64,000 nucleotides of DNA from Flavobacteriales bacterium (GTDB taxonomy: Bacteria > Bacteroidota > Bacteroidia > Flavobacteriales_F > PHOS-HE28). Made by a program: the position numbers and the translations under genes. The notes under the pieces are model-generated. The model ran no database searches. It saw only the letters and a program-made list of their open reading frames with translations, and had not been told where the DNA came from. Shown here in pieces: positions 1 to 8,795 of this stretch (position 1 is its first letter; every line of letters starts with the position of its first letter). Location of the stretch: contig JADJAA010000001.1 in the NCBI GenBank assembly GCA_016704485.1, forward strand, positions 1,054,001-1,118,000, given 5' to 3'.

Positions 1-1
1 A

Positions 2-487
2 CCAACGCTTGATGGTGCTAGCGATATTCCGCAAGACCCGCATTTTTATCCTTGGAATTCAGGCGGGCCATTACTCAGCAATGGGCGTAATAACGGCCAA
101 ACCTTGGGTGCGGGATATAATTTTACAGTTTCTCAGGATGTTAGGGATCGTAATTTTTTTCAAAGTGTTTCACCATTCTTAATAGGACGCCGGTACGTTC
201 TAAATCTGGGCCAGACAACTGGGACATGGGACGATGACCTGAACAGCGACACCGGGGATGATAACATGAGTGGGTTATTCTATGTCTATGACCCATCGAA
301 TGATGGAGATTTCGAGTTTCCTTTTATCAGTGATAGAAGATCGGGATTCAATGATCTTGAACGACGGAAGAATTTGCTTTGTCAGTTTCTGAGCCAGACC
401 TGTACAAACGAGCCACCGGACCCGCTAACAGTGTCAAAACGTATTGATTTGATCCAATTTACGCCACTTCCATTAGCTGCGCATTGA
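2..487 (+). CDS. 3' end of an unknown protein (starts before the window)
   Basis: The reading frame is open from the first bases of the window to a TGA at 485-487, so this is the C-terminal part (about 161 residues) of a longer gene. It is rich in Asp, Asn, Gly and aromatic residues (for example GTWDDDLNSDTGDDN), as in secreted or surface proteins of Bacteroidota, but I see no T9SS sorting domain and recognise no family. Its stop overlaps the region just before the next gene's ATG, so the two are probably cotranscribed. A TTG at 104 is possible as a start but nothing favours it. Confidence 0.55.
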   Translation, partial: PTLDGASDIPQDPHFYPWNSGGPLLSNGRNNGQTLGAGYNFTVSQDVRDRNFFQSVSPFLIGRRYVLNLGQTTGTWDDDLNSDTGDDNMSGLFYVYDPSNDGDFEFPFISDRRSGFNDLERRKNLLCQFLSQTCTNEPPDPLTVSKRIDLIQFTPLPLAAH

Positions 488-489
488 AA

Positions 490-2115
490 ATGAAAATAAT
501 CTGTATAACAATAACGGGGTTATTGATTTGGGGTGTTCAGGATTCATTGTTGGCGCAAACCTTCTCCTTGAGCGCCCACGAAGTACACCCCATTGCAACC
601 ACCTATTTCGAACCAAGTATTGCCGCAGCGCAGGATGGTGGGCTTTATGCGGTTAGCACCCTATTTCAATCAGTGCCACTGATCATAGCTACCGATACGA
701 TCGTTACGGAATTCGACCGCTCTGTGTATATGGCGAAGTATGATAGTAACTTGGGATTAGAGTGGATCACGATACTTGCTGAAAATGATTTTAATACTGG
801 AGGTGGGATATTGGTGCCTAGGGTGTACAATGATGATGTTGGGAATATCTATGTGGCCATTAACTTCTATGAAACTCTTTATTTTTTCGGTGACTCAGCT
901 GGGGGTGAAGATTTTTATGGGCTGCAGATCTTAAAGATGGACCCCAACGGAATCTTATTGTGGGCAGAAACGATCGAGCATGCGTGGATAACGGAGAACG
1001 GTTTAGTGGTGAATGGATCGGGAGACATTTTTATTACTGCGCGTATGGACCAACAGGTAATTACAATGGGATATACCGATGTCGGTTCATTGATCTGGAC
1101 CCAAAGCGTATTTGGGTTAGAAGATTTTGAAAAGCCTTGGGGAATTGCGCTCGATGGTAATTCCAACGTATACGTAACGGCATCCATAACAGCATCAAAC
1201 AATGTATACCTCGACGGGCAACAGGTGATTTTTCAGCCAGAAGCCAATGACGCCTCCTTGTTGATCAAATACGACCCTTCGGGTGTACTGGAATGGTACC
1301 GGATCCTTTATGCAATCGAGGCAGAATCGATTGCACTGGCTTTAGCATGTGATGCAAGCAATAACGTGGTGTTGGTTGGTGCCTATACCGATTCATTGCT
1401 GTACTTCTCGAACGGTATTTCACCCGTTGGGCAGCAGGAAGCTGGTCGGTCTAGTTCGTTCAATGTAACCTTTAGCGGGGCTGGCGACCGGCTGGGCTTC
1501 ACTACAACGCCATCATTGGATTACGGCAATGATTATGCTGCAAACATCGCTATTTTGAACGAGAACCGCGTGGTAATAACCATGTTCGAAGAGGCACTGT
1601 CCACTGGCAACGACACGCTTATAAGCGCTGGTATTTACGATTTTGCAATCCAGCTAATGGACCCTTACGGGACTTCATTGAGGACAACACACGTAGCGGG
1701 TTCATCGTCTTGGGAGAGACCAACCGACTTAGTGACCATGAACGGAGCGATCTATGTAGCCGGTGTTTCTGAAAGCCATAACTTAAGTGTTGATTCAGTG
1801 AACATTGCAAATTACAGCGGCGATAAGGCATTCATTCTCAAGCTCACCCAAGACCCCATTGGTATTGCAGAAGAACTGCTTGCCCCAGATCTACACATCT
1901 ACCCGAACCCGAGCAACGGTAGCTTTACCGTGCATGGACTTACGGCTGTTTCCTCTTACACCATTACCGACCTTGCGGGGCGAACGCTTGCAACGGGGCG
2001 AACCAATGCGAACGGGTTAACGGAGATCAGAATGCCTTCGGAAATGCGTGGTGCCTTTTTGATACGCTTCGATCAGCTGGGGCAGCAGATCACACGCAAA
2101 GTGATCGTGCAGTAG
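490..2115 (+). CDS. T9SS-sorted secreted protein with beta-propeller-like repeats
   Basis: This is a protein of about 541 residues. ATG at 490 begins a signal peptide (MKIICITITGLLIWG..., cleaved near LLAQ); an in-frame TTG at 484 is less likely. The middle holds repeated strands of the type YDSNLGLEW, MDPNGILLW and YDPSGVLEW, with GNVY/GDIF stretches in between, as in SBBP/NHL-like propeller proteins that track 'sincere' repeats. The last roughly 80 residues (from IYPNPSNGSF to RKVIVQ) are a type A T9SS C-terminal sorting domain, so the protein is predicted to cross the outer membrane and be anchored or released. The ligand or role is unknown. It follows the partial upstream gene almost without a gap. 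Confidence 0.8.
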   Translation: MKIICITITGLLIWGVQDSLLAQTFSLSAHEVHPIATTYFEPSIAAAQDGGLYAVSTLFQSVPLIIATDTIVTEFDRSVYMAKYDSNLGLEWITILAENDFNTGGGILVPRVYNDDVGNIYVAINFYETLYFFGDSAGGEDFYGLQILKMDPNGILLWAETIEHAWITENGLVVNGSGDIFITARMDQQVITMGYTDVGSLIWTQSVFGLEDFEKPWGIALDGNSNVYVTASITASNNVYLDGQQVIFQPEANDASLLIKYDPSGVLEWYRILYAIEAESIALALACDASNNVVLVGAYTDSLLYFSNGISPVGQQEAGRSSSFNVTFSGAGDRLGFTTTPSLDYGNDYAANIAILNENRVVITMFEEALSTGNDTLISAGIYDFAIQLMDPYGTSLRTTHVAGSSSWERPTDLVTMNGAIYVAGVSESHNLSVDSVNIANYSGDKAFILKLTQDPIGIAEELLAPDLHIYPNPSNGSFTVHGLTAVSSYTITDLAGRTLATGRTNANGLTEIRMPSEMRGAFLIRFDQLGQQITRKVIVQ

Positions 2116-2133
2116 AAATTGCCGGATTTCCGG

Positions 2134-4380
2134 TCAACGCCGCTTCCCCTTTTTCTGCTTCTTCTTGTGCTTCGGCGTTGTGGTCTTTGGGCCGCCCTTT
2201 TTCTTCGGCTTGCCGTTACGGCGCTCGAACTTTCCGCTGCTGGTGACCATCAGTGGTTCACCGGCCAGGGTCATATCCACTGTCCGGCGTTCCATATTCA
2301 CGGCGGCAACGGTTACACTCAACTCATCGCCTAAGCTGAATTTGCGTCCGGTGCGTTGTCCCACTACCGCATACTTCTCTTGGTCGAAGCGGAACGTATC
2401 ACCGGACAGGTTGCCGAGACCGATCAACCCTTCGCATTTATTGTCCTTCAGTTCCACGTAGATCCCCCACGAGGTAAGGCCACTGATGATACCATCGAAG
2501 GTCTGCCCAAGGCGCTCCAACAAGAACTCGGCTTGCTTGTATTTTATACTGGCGCGCTCCGCATCGCTGGCTTGCTTTTCCATGCGCGAACTGTGCGCGC
2601 AAGCAAGTTCCAAGGCGTCCTGGTCCAACGGTTTATTGCTCTCCAGGTAGTGCGCAATGGCGCGGTGTACCAACAGGTCCGGATAGCGGCGGATCGGGCT
2701 GGTGAAGTGCGTATAGAACTCGAACGCTAGACCATAATGCCCTACATTCTCCGTGCTATAAATGGCCTTGCTCATGCTGCGGATGGCCACTTGCTTAATG
2801 ATGTTCTCTTCTTCAGTTCCGGTCACATCGTGCAACAATTGGTTGATCGCGTGCGCAATGCCTTCGCCCTTGGCTTGGCGCATATCGTGTCCAAAGCTTT
2901 TTGCCAACGCCCGTAGTTGATCCACTTTTTCAGGATCGGGTAGATCGTGTATGCGATAGACGAAAGGCATTGGTTTGCCGTGCTTCGGCTTTCCGATCGA
3001 TGCCGCAACGCGTTTGTTCGCGAGCAACATGAACTCTTCGATCAACCAGTTCGCGGGGCCCATCACCTTTTCATAAACGCCCAAGGGCTTTCCTTTTTCG
3101 TCCAGCTTGAATTTTACTTCATTCCCGCCGATCTCCAAGGCACCATTTGCCACCCGTGCTTTGCGCATGATCTGGGCCAACTTGTGTAGGGTAAGGACTT
3201 CGCTTTGGTATTCGCCTTCGCCTTTGCCATCGATCACCGCTTGTGCATCCGCATACGCGAATCGGCGGTGAGAACGCATTACCGTGCGCCCGAACCATTC
3301 GTTCTTTAGCTCGGCTGCATCGTTGATCTCGAATATCGCGCTGAAGCTGAGCTTGTCCGTATGCGGGTTCAAGGAGCACAGGTCGTTACTGAGTTTTTCA
3401 GGTAGCATGGGCACTACGCGATCCACTAAATACACGCTCGTGGCGCGGGTAGCGGCCTCGGTGTCAACGATGGTGTTCGGCCGCACGTAATGGCTTACAT
3501 CCGCAATGTGTACGCCGATCTCCCAATTGCCGTTGCCCAGTTTCTTAACGCTTAACGCATCATCCAGATCCTTTGCATCATCCGGGTCGATGGTCAGTGT
3601 GGGTACTTTGCGCATATCCCTGCGTTTGGCGATCTCCTCTGGAGTAACACCATCCGGGATGGCTGCACTGGCCTCAAGGACGGCATCTGGAAATTCCAAT
3701 GGCAGGCCGAACTCCGCGAGTATGGCGTGCATTTCCACATTATGCTCACCGGCCTTGCCAAGAATCCTCAGCACTTTGCCCCGCGGCACATCCCGGCTAT
3801 CCTTCCATTCGCCCAGCTCAATGATCACCTTCTCCCCGGTCTTGGCGCCATTGAGGTCCTGAGGTGGAATAAAGAAGGGTTTGCGGATCTTCTGGTCATC
3901 GGCAACCAGGATCGCGCGTCCATCCTTTTGGTGAACGGTTCCTACGTATTCGATACGTCGTCGCTCCAATACCTTAAGCACCTTGCCCTCAATGCGGTTG
4001 CCTCGTCCGCCGGAGATCTTAATGAGCACCTTGTCGCCGTGCATTGCCGTGCCCACATTGTGCTCGCTCACATAGATGTCGTCCTTGCCCAGCCCAAGGC
4101 GAACGTAGCCCGCTCCGCTGGTAATTATGTCAATGATCCCTTCCACGCTGTCAGTGCTATTTTCTCCGGTCGAAACATATCGCCCTTTTTTACCCGGCTC
4201 AATGCGTCCTTCGTCCAATAACAGATCAAGCGCATCAAAGATCAAATACCGTTGATCCTTGTCCTTGTAACCAAGTTGAAGGGCTATTTGCTGGCTTGTA
4301 ATGCCCGCCCGGCCTGCTTTTCGTACGGCTGCCAGTACGTCGTTTATCAGGGTGCCAGCGGAATAGGATCGTTTGCTCAA
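2134..4380 (-). CDS. rnr: Ribonuclease R
   Basis: RNase R is a processive 3'-to-5' exoribonuclease of the RNB family that degrades structured RNA. The 748-residue product has an N-terminal winged-helix (about 8-70), cold-shock RNA-binding domains (about 75-240), the RNB catalytic domain with the acidic motif TIDPDDAKDLDDALS (about 263-277) and the region FYTHFTSPIRRYPDLLVHR, then an S1 domain (about 635-715). It ends in a very basic Lys-rich tail, typical for RNase R and likely to contact RNA. The ATG at 4380 is followed directly by a good N-terminus. Its 3' end converges with the T9SS gene at 2115, 18 bases away. Confidence 0.95.
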   Translation of the reverse strand: MSKRSYSAGTLINDVLAAVRKAGRAGITSQQIALQLGYKDKDQRYLIFDALDLLLDEGRIEPGKKGRYVSTGENSTDSVEGIIDIITSGAGYVRLGLGKDDIYVSEHNVGTAMHGDKVLIKISGGRGNRIEGKVLKVLERRRIEYVGTVHQKDGRAILVADDQKIRKPFFIPPQDLNGAKTGEKVIIELGEWKDSRDVPRGKVLRILGKAGEHNVEMHAILAEFGLPLEFPDAVLEASAAIPDGVTPEEIAKRRDMRKVPTLTIDPDDAKDLDDALSVKKLGNGNWEIGVHIADVSHYVRPNTIVDTEAATRATSVYLVDRVVPMLPEKLSNDLCSLNPHTDKLSFSAIFEINDAAELKNEWFGRTVMRSHRRFAYADAQAVIDGKGEGEYQSEVLTLHKLAQIMRKARVANGALEIGGNEVKFKLDEKGKPLGVYEKVMGPANWLIEEFMLLANKRVAASIGKPKHGKPMPFVYRIHDLPDPEKVDQLRALAKSFGHDMRQAKGEGIAHAINQLLHDVTGTEEENIIKQVAIRSMSKAIYSTENVGHYGLAFEFYTHFTSPIRRYPDLLVHRAIAHYLESNKPLDQDALELACAHSSRMEKQASDAERASIKYKQAEFLLERLGQTFDGIISGLTSWGIYVELKDNKCEGLIGLGNLSGDTFRFDQEKYAVVGQRTGRKFSLGDELSVTVAAVNMERRTVDMTLAGEPLMVTSSGKFERRNGKPKKKGGPKTTTPKHKKKQKKGKRR

Positions 4381-4494
4381 AGGGAATGGATGGGCTTAGT
4401 TAGTGGATACCATTATCCGTAACGGCTGCAAGGTAAGCGCCTTAAGGTTGATAGCCTCCGGGGTGGCCTGATCAATAACCTTCACTAACGATCG

Positions 4495-4524
4495 TTGATA
4501 ACCTGCGGAAGATCACTACATTTG
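4495..4524 (+). promoter_or_regulatory. Bacteroidota-type promoter of prs-rplY
   Basis: TTG at 4495-4497, a 19-base spacer, then TACATTTG at 4517-4524. This matches the TTG / TAnnTTTG promoter known for Bacteroidota. Transcription would begin near 4531, leaving a leader of about 40 bases before the prs ATG at 4571. Confidence 0.6.
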
Positions 4525-4570
4525 CAGCCCTTTTCCGCCCTTGTGGCTGAAAAAGACCATAGGAACACCA

Positions 4571-5527
4571 ATGCCCGCCGTACAGGAAAGCTCCAAGATC
4601 TTCAGTGGTACCGCCACCCGGTACCTCTCTGAGAAGATCGCCGCCGCTAGTGGCGAGCGATTGGGAGAGGTTGCTGTAAGCCGCTTCAGCGATGGCGAAT
4701 TCCAGCCCAGCTTTGAAGAAACCGTACGCGGTGAACTGGTCTTTATCATACAAAGCACGTTTCCACCCAGCGATAACCTCTTTGAGTTGTTGTTGATGGT
4801 TGATGCCGCGCGCCGCGCCAGTGCCAAGAGGATCGTGGCCGTGTTACCTTACTTCGGCTTTGCCCGCCAGGACCGGAAAGACAAGCCACGTGTGAGCATC
4901 GGCGCTAAACTGGTGGCCAATATGCTTACTGCCGCAGGCGTTGATCGCATCATGACCATGGACCTGCACGCCGATCAGATCCAAGGATTCTTTGAAGTGC
5001 CGGTGGATCATCTGTTCGCTAGCACCTTATTCCTTCCGTACATCAAGGAGATGGGCCTTAAAGACCTGATCATGGCTGCGCCCGATACGGGAGGTACCAA
5101 ACGCGCCAATGCGTATGCTAAGCACCTGGGCTGCGATATGGCCATTTGCTATAAGCAACGGAAAGTAGCCAACAAGGTCGATAGTATGACCGTGATCGGT
5201 GACGTTTCCGGCAAGGACGTGGTATTGGTGGATGATATGGTGGATACCGCTGGTACCCTTACCAAAGCAGCCGATATGATGATCGCCGAAGGTGCGAACA
5301 GCGTTCGTGCGGTGTGTACCCATCCGGTTTTGAGCGGCGATGCCTATGAACGTATCGAGGAAAGCGCCATCACCGAACTTATCGTTTCAGATACTATTCC
5401 GCTGAATAAAGAGAAGGCGGAAAAGTCCACTAAGATCAAACAAGTTTCTGTTGCTCCACTTTTTGCTGATGTGATCAAACGCGTTAGCACACATGAGAGC
5501 ATCAGCAGCCACTTCATCATCGCATAA
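4571..5527 (+). CDS. prs: Ribose-phosphate pyrophosphokinase (PRPP synthetase)
   Basis: This enzyme makes PRPP from ribose-5-phosphate and ATP for nucleotide, His and Trp synthesis. The 318-residue product shows RFSDGEFQPSFEETVRG (about 38-54), the flexible-loop region RQDRKDKPRVSIGAKL, the metal/ATP-binding DLHADQIQGFF (about 131-141) and the PRPP loop DVVLVDDMVDTAGT (about 216-229). I chose ATG 4571 over the upstream TTG 4541, because the leader residues WLKKTIGT are absent from the family and the promoter ends at 4524. rplY follows 11 bases after the stop, an arrangement common in Bacteroidota. Confidence 0.95.
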   Translation: MPAVQESSKIFSGTATRYLSEKIAAASGERLGEVAVSRFSDGEFQPSFEETVRGELVFIIQSTFPPSDNLFELLLMVDAARRASAKRIVAVLPYFGFARQDRKDKPRVSIGAKLVANMLTAAGVDRIMTMDLHADQIQGFFEVPVDHLFASTLFLPYIKEMGLKDLIMAAPDTGGTKRANAYAKHLGCDMAICYKQRKVANKVDSMTVIGDVSGKDVVLVDDMVDTAGTLTKAADMMIAEGANSVRAVCTHPVLSGDAYERIEESAITELIVSDTIPLNKEKAEKSTKIKQVSVAPLFADVIKRVSTHESISSHFIIA

Positions 5528-5538
5528 CCACTAACCCA

Positions 5539-6165
5539 ATGAACAAAGTAGCACTCAGCGGCACGGCCCGCAAAGAAATCGGCACCAAGTATGCCGCGCA
5601 ACTGCGTCGTGAGAAACGCGTGCCCTGCGTTCTCTACGGAGGCAAAGAAAATTTTCACTTCAGTGTTGATGAATCCGCTTTGAACAAGCTGGTCTTCACA
5701 CCGGAACTTAACGGTGTTGAGTTGGATGTTGATGGGAAAAAGACCCTTGCGCTGATCCAAGAGAAACAATTCCATCCCCTTACAGATCGCGTGTTGCACG
5801 TGGATTTCGTGGAACTGGATGAGAATAAACCGACCAATGCGGTATTGAGCTTGCGACTTAGCGGCCAGCCGATCGGTGTTCGTAATGGTGGCAAGCTCAA
5901 TCAGACCATGCGCAAGTTGCGTGTGAAAGGGTTGCCAGCCGACCTACCGATGCACCTGGATCTCGATGTTGCCAAAATGGACATCAACGAGACCGTTCAT
6001 GTATCTGACCTGAAGTATAAAGGACTAACAGTGATGGAACGCCCGAATGATGTGGTTGTGTCCATCAAGGTGCCTAAGAAGAAAGAAGAGCCTGTTGCAG
6101 GAGCGCCTGGAGCTGTAGCGCCCGCCAAAGCCGCAGCGCCGGCAAAGGCAGCAGATACAAAGTAG
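5539..6165 (+). CDS. rplY: 50S ribosomal protein L25/CTC-type
   Basis: The 208-residue protein is the two-domain form of L25, which binds 5S rRNA. The N-terminal L25 domain covers about 1-92 (GTARKEIGTKYAAQLRRE, VPCVLYGG) and the TL5/CTC beta domain about 98-188 (VLHVDFVELDENKPTNAVL, DLPMHLDLDVAKMDINETVHV). The tail is a low-complexity Ala/Pro/Lys stretch, common in Bacteroidota L25. It lies 11 bases after prs, and a strong hairpin terminator follows at 6197, so prs-rplY is a closed two-gene operon. Confidence 0.95.
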   Translation: MNKVALSGTARKEIGTKYAAQLRREKRVPCVLYGGKENFHFSVDESALNKLVFTPELNGVELDVDGKKTLALIQEKQFHPLTDRVLHVDFVELDENKPTNAVLSLRLSGQPIGVRNGGKLNQTMRKLRVKGLPADLPMHLDLDVAKMDINETVHVSDLKYKGLTVMERPNDVVVSIKVPKKKEEPVAGAPGAVAPAKAAAPAKAADTK

Positions 6166-6196
6166 TCCTAAACCCTTGTGGATTCTTAAATTTGGG

Positions 6197-6234
6197 GTTG
6201 GTCCAGCTTACAACAGGCTGGACCAACTTATTTT
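6197..6234 (+). terminator. Rho-independent terminator of prs-rplY
   Basis: A perfect 11-bp inverted repeat (GTTGGTCCAGC at 6197-6207 and GCTGGACCAAC at 6217-6227) with a 9-base loop is followed by TTATTTT. It lies 31 bases after the rplY stop. Because it falls inside the longer frame of the next gene, it also argues that pth starts downstream of it. Confidence 0.85.
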
Positions 6235-6314
6235 GTGGCCGCAAGAGCGCTGGAACGTACGCACGGTCTGCACATCTGCTTGAGATAATAGGAAGTGAAT
6301 TAGATCACACTAAC

Positions 6315-6878
6315 GTGAAGTACTTGATCATAGGTCTGGGTAATCCTGGCCAGGAATACGCTGATACGCGCCACAATATCGGGTTCCAAGTGTTGGATAC
6401 ACTAGCCAGTGAATTCAACGCCTCCTTTACTTCAGCACGCTATGGTGATGTAACGGAGTTCCGTCATAAAGGCCGCACGTTCATCTTGTTGAAACCGGCA
6501 ACGTTCATGAACCTTAGCGGGAAAGCTGTTCGTTATTGGATGGATCAGGAGAAACTCACTCCAGAGCGCCTCTTGGTCGTTACCGATGACCTAGCAATTC
6601 CGTTCGGTGCAATTCGCTTAAAACCACGTGGTGGTGCAGGTGGGCACAATGGCCTTGCGAGCATTATCGAAGTGCTCGGTTCTGATGAATATCCCCGTTT
6701 GCGGTTCGGAATAGGTAGTGAATTTGCGCGCGGCCGCCAAAGCGAATATGTGCTAGGGCCTTGGGACACAGAAGAGCGCAAGACCTTGGATGCGCGAATA
6801 GAACTCGCGCGAAAAGCGATCTTACAATTTGGTCTTTTGGGGATCGATCAAGCCATGAACGGGTTCAATAAGCGTTGA
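6315..6878 (+). CDS. pth: Peptidyl-tRNA hydrolase
   Basis: Pth releases tRNA from prematurely dropped peptidyl-tRNA. The 187-residue product begins at GTG 6315 and reads MKYLIIGLGNPGQEYADTRH, putting the catalytic His at position 20 and the substrate Asn at 10, exactly as in the family. PATFMNLSGKAV, VVTDDLAIPFG and RGGAGGHNGLASI are the other conserved blocks. A longer in-frame start at 6192 (TTG) would place about 40 unrelated residues in front and would run through the rplY terminator, so I reject it. Confidence 0.94.
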   Translation: MKYLIIGLGNPGQEYADTRHNIGFQVLDTLASEFNASFTSARYGDVTEFRHKGRTFILLKPATFMNLSGKAVRYWMDQEKLTPERLLVVTDDLAIPFGAIRLKPRGGAGGHNGLASIIEVLGSDEYPRLRFGIGSEFARGRQSEYVLGPWDTEERKTLDARIELARKAILQFGLLGIDQAMNGFNKR

Positions 6879-6923
6879 GAGGGATAGCATTACGAGTGGA
6901 CGTGGGTTCACCAACACGCATGT

Positions 6924-6931
6924 TACATTTG
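6924..6931 (+). promoter_or_regulatory. Likely -7 element of the ferritin promoter
   Basis: TACATTTG fits the Bacteroidota TAnnTTTG element and lies 21 bases before the ferritin ATG. I see no clear TTG at the expected upstream distance (GTG is there), so this is weaker than the prs promoter. Confidence 0.35.
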
Positions 6932-6951
6932 CGCAACTAAACAAACATATT

Positions 6952-7458
6952 ATGCTAAGCAAAAAGATCGAAGGTGCATTGAACGGACAAATTGCAATTG
7001 AAGCCATGAGCAGCCAGGCCTATTTAGCCATGGCATCATGGGCCGAGAACCAAGGCCTAAGCGGTACCGCTGCCTTTTTGTACAAGCACAGCGATGAGGA
7101 GCGCATGCACATGCTGAAACTCGTGAAGTTCGTGAACGAACGCGGAGGTAAGGCTGTGATCCCGGCATTGAAACAACCCGGTACCAACTTCAAGACCATT
7201 ACGGAGATCTTCAAAGCGCTATTGGATAGTGAGACCAAGGTTACCAACGAGATCAACGGTGTTGTAGATCTCTGTTTGAAGGAGAAGGACTATACCACAC
7301 ACAACTTCATGCAGTGGTACGTCAGCGAGCAGATCGAAGAGGAAGCCTTAGCACGCACATTGATCGATAAGTTGAACCTGATCGGTAGCGACAAAGGCGG
7401 ACTGTACCTCTTTGACCGCGATCTTGAGGCTATGCCTGCGGCATCAGCGACGAAATAA
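6952..7458 (+). CDS. ftnA: Non-haem ferritin
   Basis: This is an iron-storage ferritin of 168 residues that oxidises Fe(II) and stores it as a mineral in a 24-mer shell. The ferroxidase ligands fall where E. coli FtnA has them: Glu17, Tyr24, Glu49/Glu50 and His53 (SDEERMHM), plus Glu at the start of helix C and QIEEEALARTLID in helix D. No haem-binding Met typical of bacterioferritin is evident. ATG 6952 gives the standard N-terminus. The element carrying a broken transposase starts 53 bases after the stop. Confidence 0.93.
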   Translation: MLSKKIEGALNGQIAIEAMSSQAYLAMASWAENQGLSGTAAFLYKHSDEERMHMLKLVKFVNERGGKAVIPALKQPGTNFKTITEIFKALLDSETKVTNEINGVVDLCLKEKDYTTHNFMQWYVSEQIEEEALARTLIDKLNLIGSDKGGLYLFDRDLEAMPAASATK

Positions 7459-7511
7459 AGAGGGTGAACGGTCTTTGGTGAATGGCGCGGCAATACTTAC
7501 CGTTCACCATT
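7459..7511. repeat. Left copy of 53-bp target duplication flanking the IS
   Basis: This segment is identical to 8720-8772 on the other side of the element. It contains an inverted repeat, GGTGAACGGT (7463-7472) and ACCGTTCACC (7499-7508), which may originally have been a terminator-like hairpin behind the ferritin gene. Confidence 0.9.
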
Positions 7512-8719
7512 CCTGACTTCTGCCAATTAGTATGACAAGCCAAGATCACTGATGATCAATTTGGTTTCATCAGATATTGGCGACCTCATAATGAACTCTT
7601 CCGCGCAACTAAGGCTTGGGCCTTGGTAAGCTGTTGTTGCATGGTGGTTTGGTCTTTTTTGAAGCGCTTGGCCGAGAAGGCGCATACCATATCACCATGT
7701 TTTGAGGGTACCCGGACGATAGCGTTGTCCAGCTGACCCAGCTCCTGGCTGATCCGATGAATTAGCGTGGGAGATGAATTGGCCAAGCGAGCGCCGACGA
7801 TGTAAGACATGCCCGCCTGACGGATTTCATTAAGCACCTTTTCCGACAGCATGGCCGCATCTGCCACCACCACAAGGTCCTTCGTATCTACTCGTGCCAT
7901 AAAAGCCCGCAATACGGGCAAAATGGTCTTTCCCTCGAAGGTGTTTCCAGCGAATACTTCATAACCCAACGGGAACCCCGTATTGGTGACCAACAGGCCA
8001 AGAACGATCTGTGGCTGTTGCGATTTACCGTCCTTGGAAAAACCCGGAATGCGAAGCTCATCAGCCTTAAAACTCTCGAAGTACAACGTGGTGACATCGT
8101 AGAGTACCAGTTCCATCGATGCGCCCAGCACATTCTTAGCATAGGTCATTGCAAGCGTTTCCAACGTCTCTTTATGCCGGTTCAGCTTGGGTAAGGCCCG
8201 GTACACGGAACGTTGGGAATAACGCCGCGTGAAATACCGTTCCAATAGTTCCATAGCTCGCAGCTTCGAGGACGGTTCCACCAAACGCATATAGGCTAAG
8301 TCCAACAGCAGTTCATCCTCTAACGTATCAAGTCCGCATTGTTTGGCGCTACCTTGTAGAACAGCATAAGCAAATGCATGTGAGATACCTATGTAACGCG
8401 TAGTGGCCAAGGCCAACGAACGTCGTGTCTCAGTGACAAAGAGCGGCTGCTGTAGCGTTGAACGCCAAATCCATTGCCGCGCACCATCGACCAATGCTGC
8501 CACTTCATCAGCGCGATGTCCGCTGCCTATGTGTTTGAGCACTACAACACGACGTCGTTCATAACGTACCACCTGAACAGCAGTGGCACCGGAACCGGTT
8601 TTGGTCTTTCGAATTGATGCAGACACCCCGTTAGTATGACAATTCGAGTACAAAGCAAGCGGAAACCCGCGTCATTACACAATGTCATTTTTCAGAAAAA
8701 CGGCTTGGCAGAAGTCAGG
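7512..8719 (-). mobile_element. IS1634-like insertion sequence, internally deleted
   Basis: The element is 1208 bp, bounded by perfect 15-bp terminal inverted repeats (CCTGACTTCTGCCAA at 7512-7526 and its complement at 8705-8719), and sits between 53-bp direct repeats. Long, variable target duplications are a known trait of the IS1634 family, and the transposase matches that family. Full-length members are nearer 1.5-2 kb, so this copy has lost part of its transposase gene. It lies between ftnA and an M28 peptidase gene and interrupts neither. Confidence 0.85.
7586..8653 (-). pseudogene. IS1634-family transposase, C-terminus deleted
   Basis: The 355-residue product has the IS1634-type N-terminus and the first two catalytic aspartates of the DDE domain (LVLYDVTTLYFES and VVVADAAMLSE), but stops after a basic helix (KAQALVARKSS) before the block carrying the catalytic Glu (usually YxxLWxIExxFR). 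Just after the stop, another frame reads MRSPISDETKLIISDLGLSY and stops, and looks like the original C-terminus. A deletion with frameshift therefore joined the two parts. The copy should be inactive by itself but could be moved by a complete relative. Confidence 0.8.
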
Positions 8720-8772
8720 AGAGGGTGAACGGTCTTTGGTGAATGGCGCGGCAATACTTACCGTTCACCATT
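8720..8772. repeat. Right copy of 53-bp target duplication flanking the IS
   Basis: Identical to 7459-7511. The match ends exactly at the terminal inverted repeat of the element on the inner side and extends by only one chance base outward. Confidence 0.9.
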
Positions 8773-8795
8773 CACTCATTGCCTTTCGCTTGTTC

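Noticed and set aside
2119..4221. Several plus-strand frames opposite the RNase R gene
   Set aside because: They are antisense shadows of a clear, full-length RNase R with all catalytic motifs.
6192..6314. Longer N-terminus for peptidyl-tRNA hydrolase
   Set aside because: It would run through a perfect terminator hairpin and displace the catalytic His from position 20.
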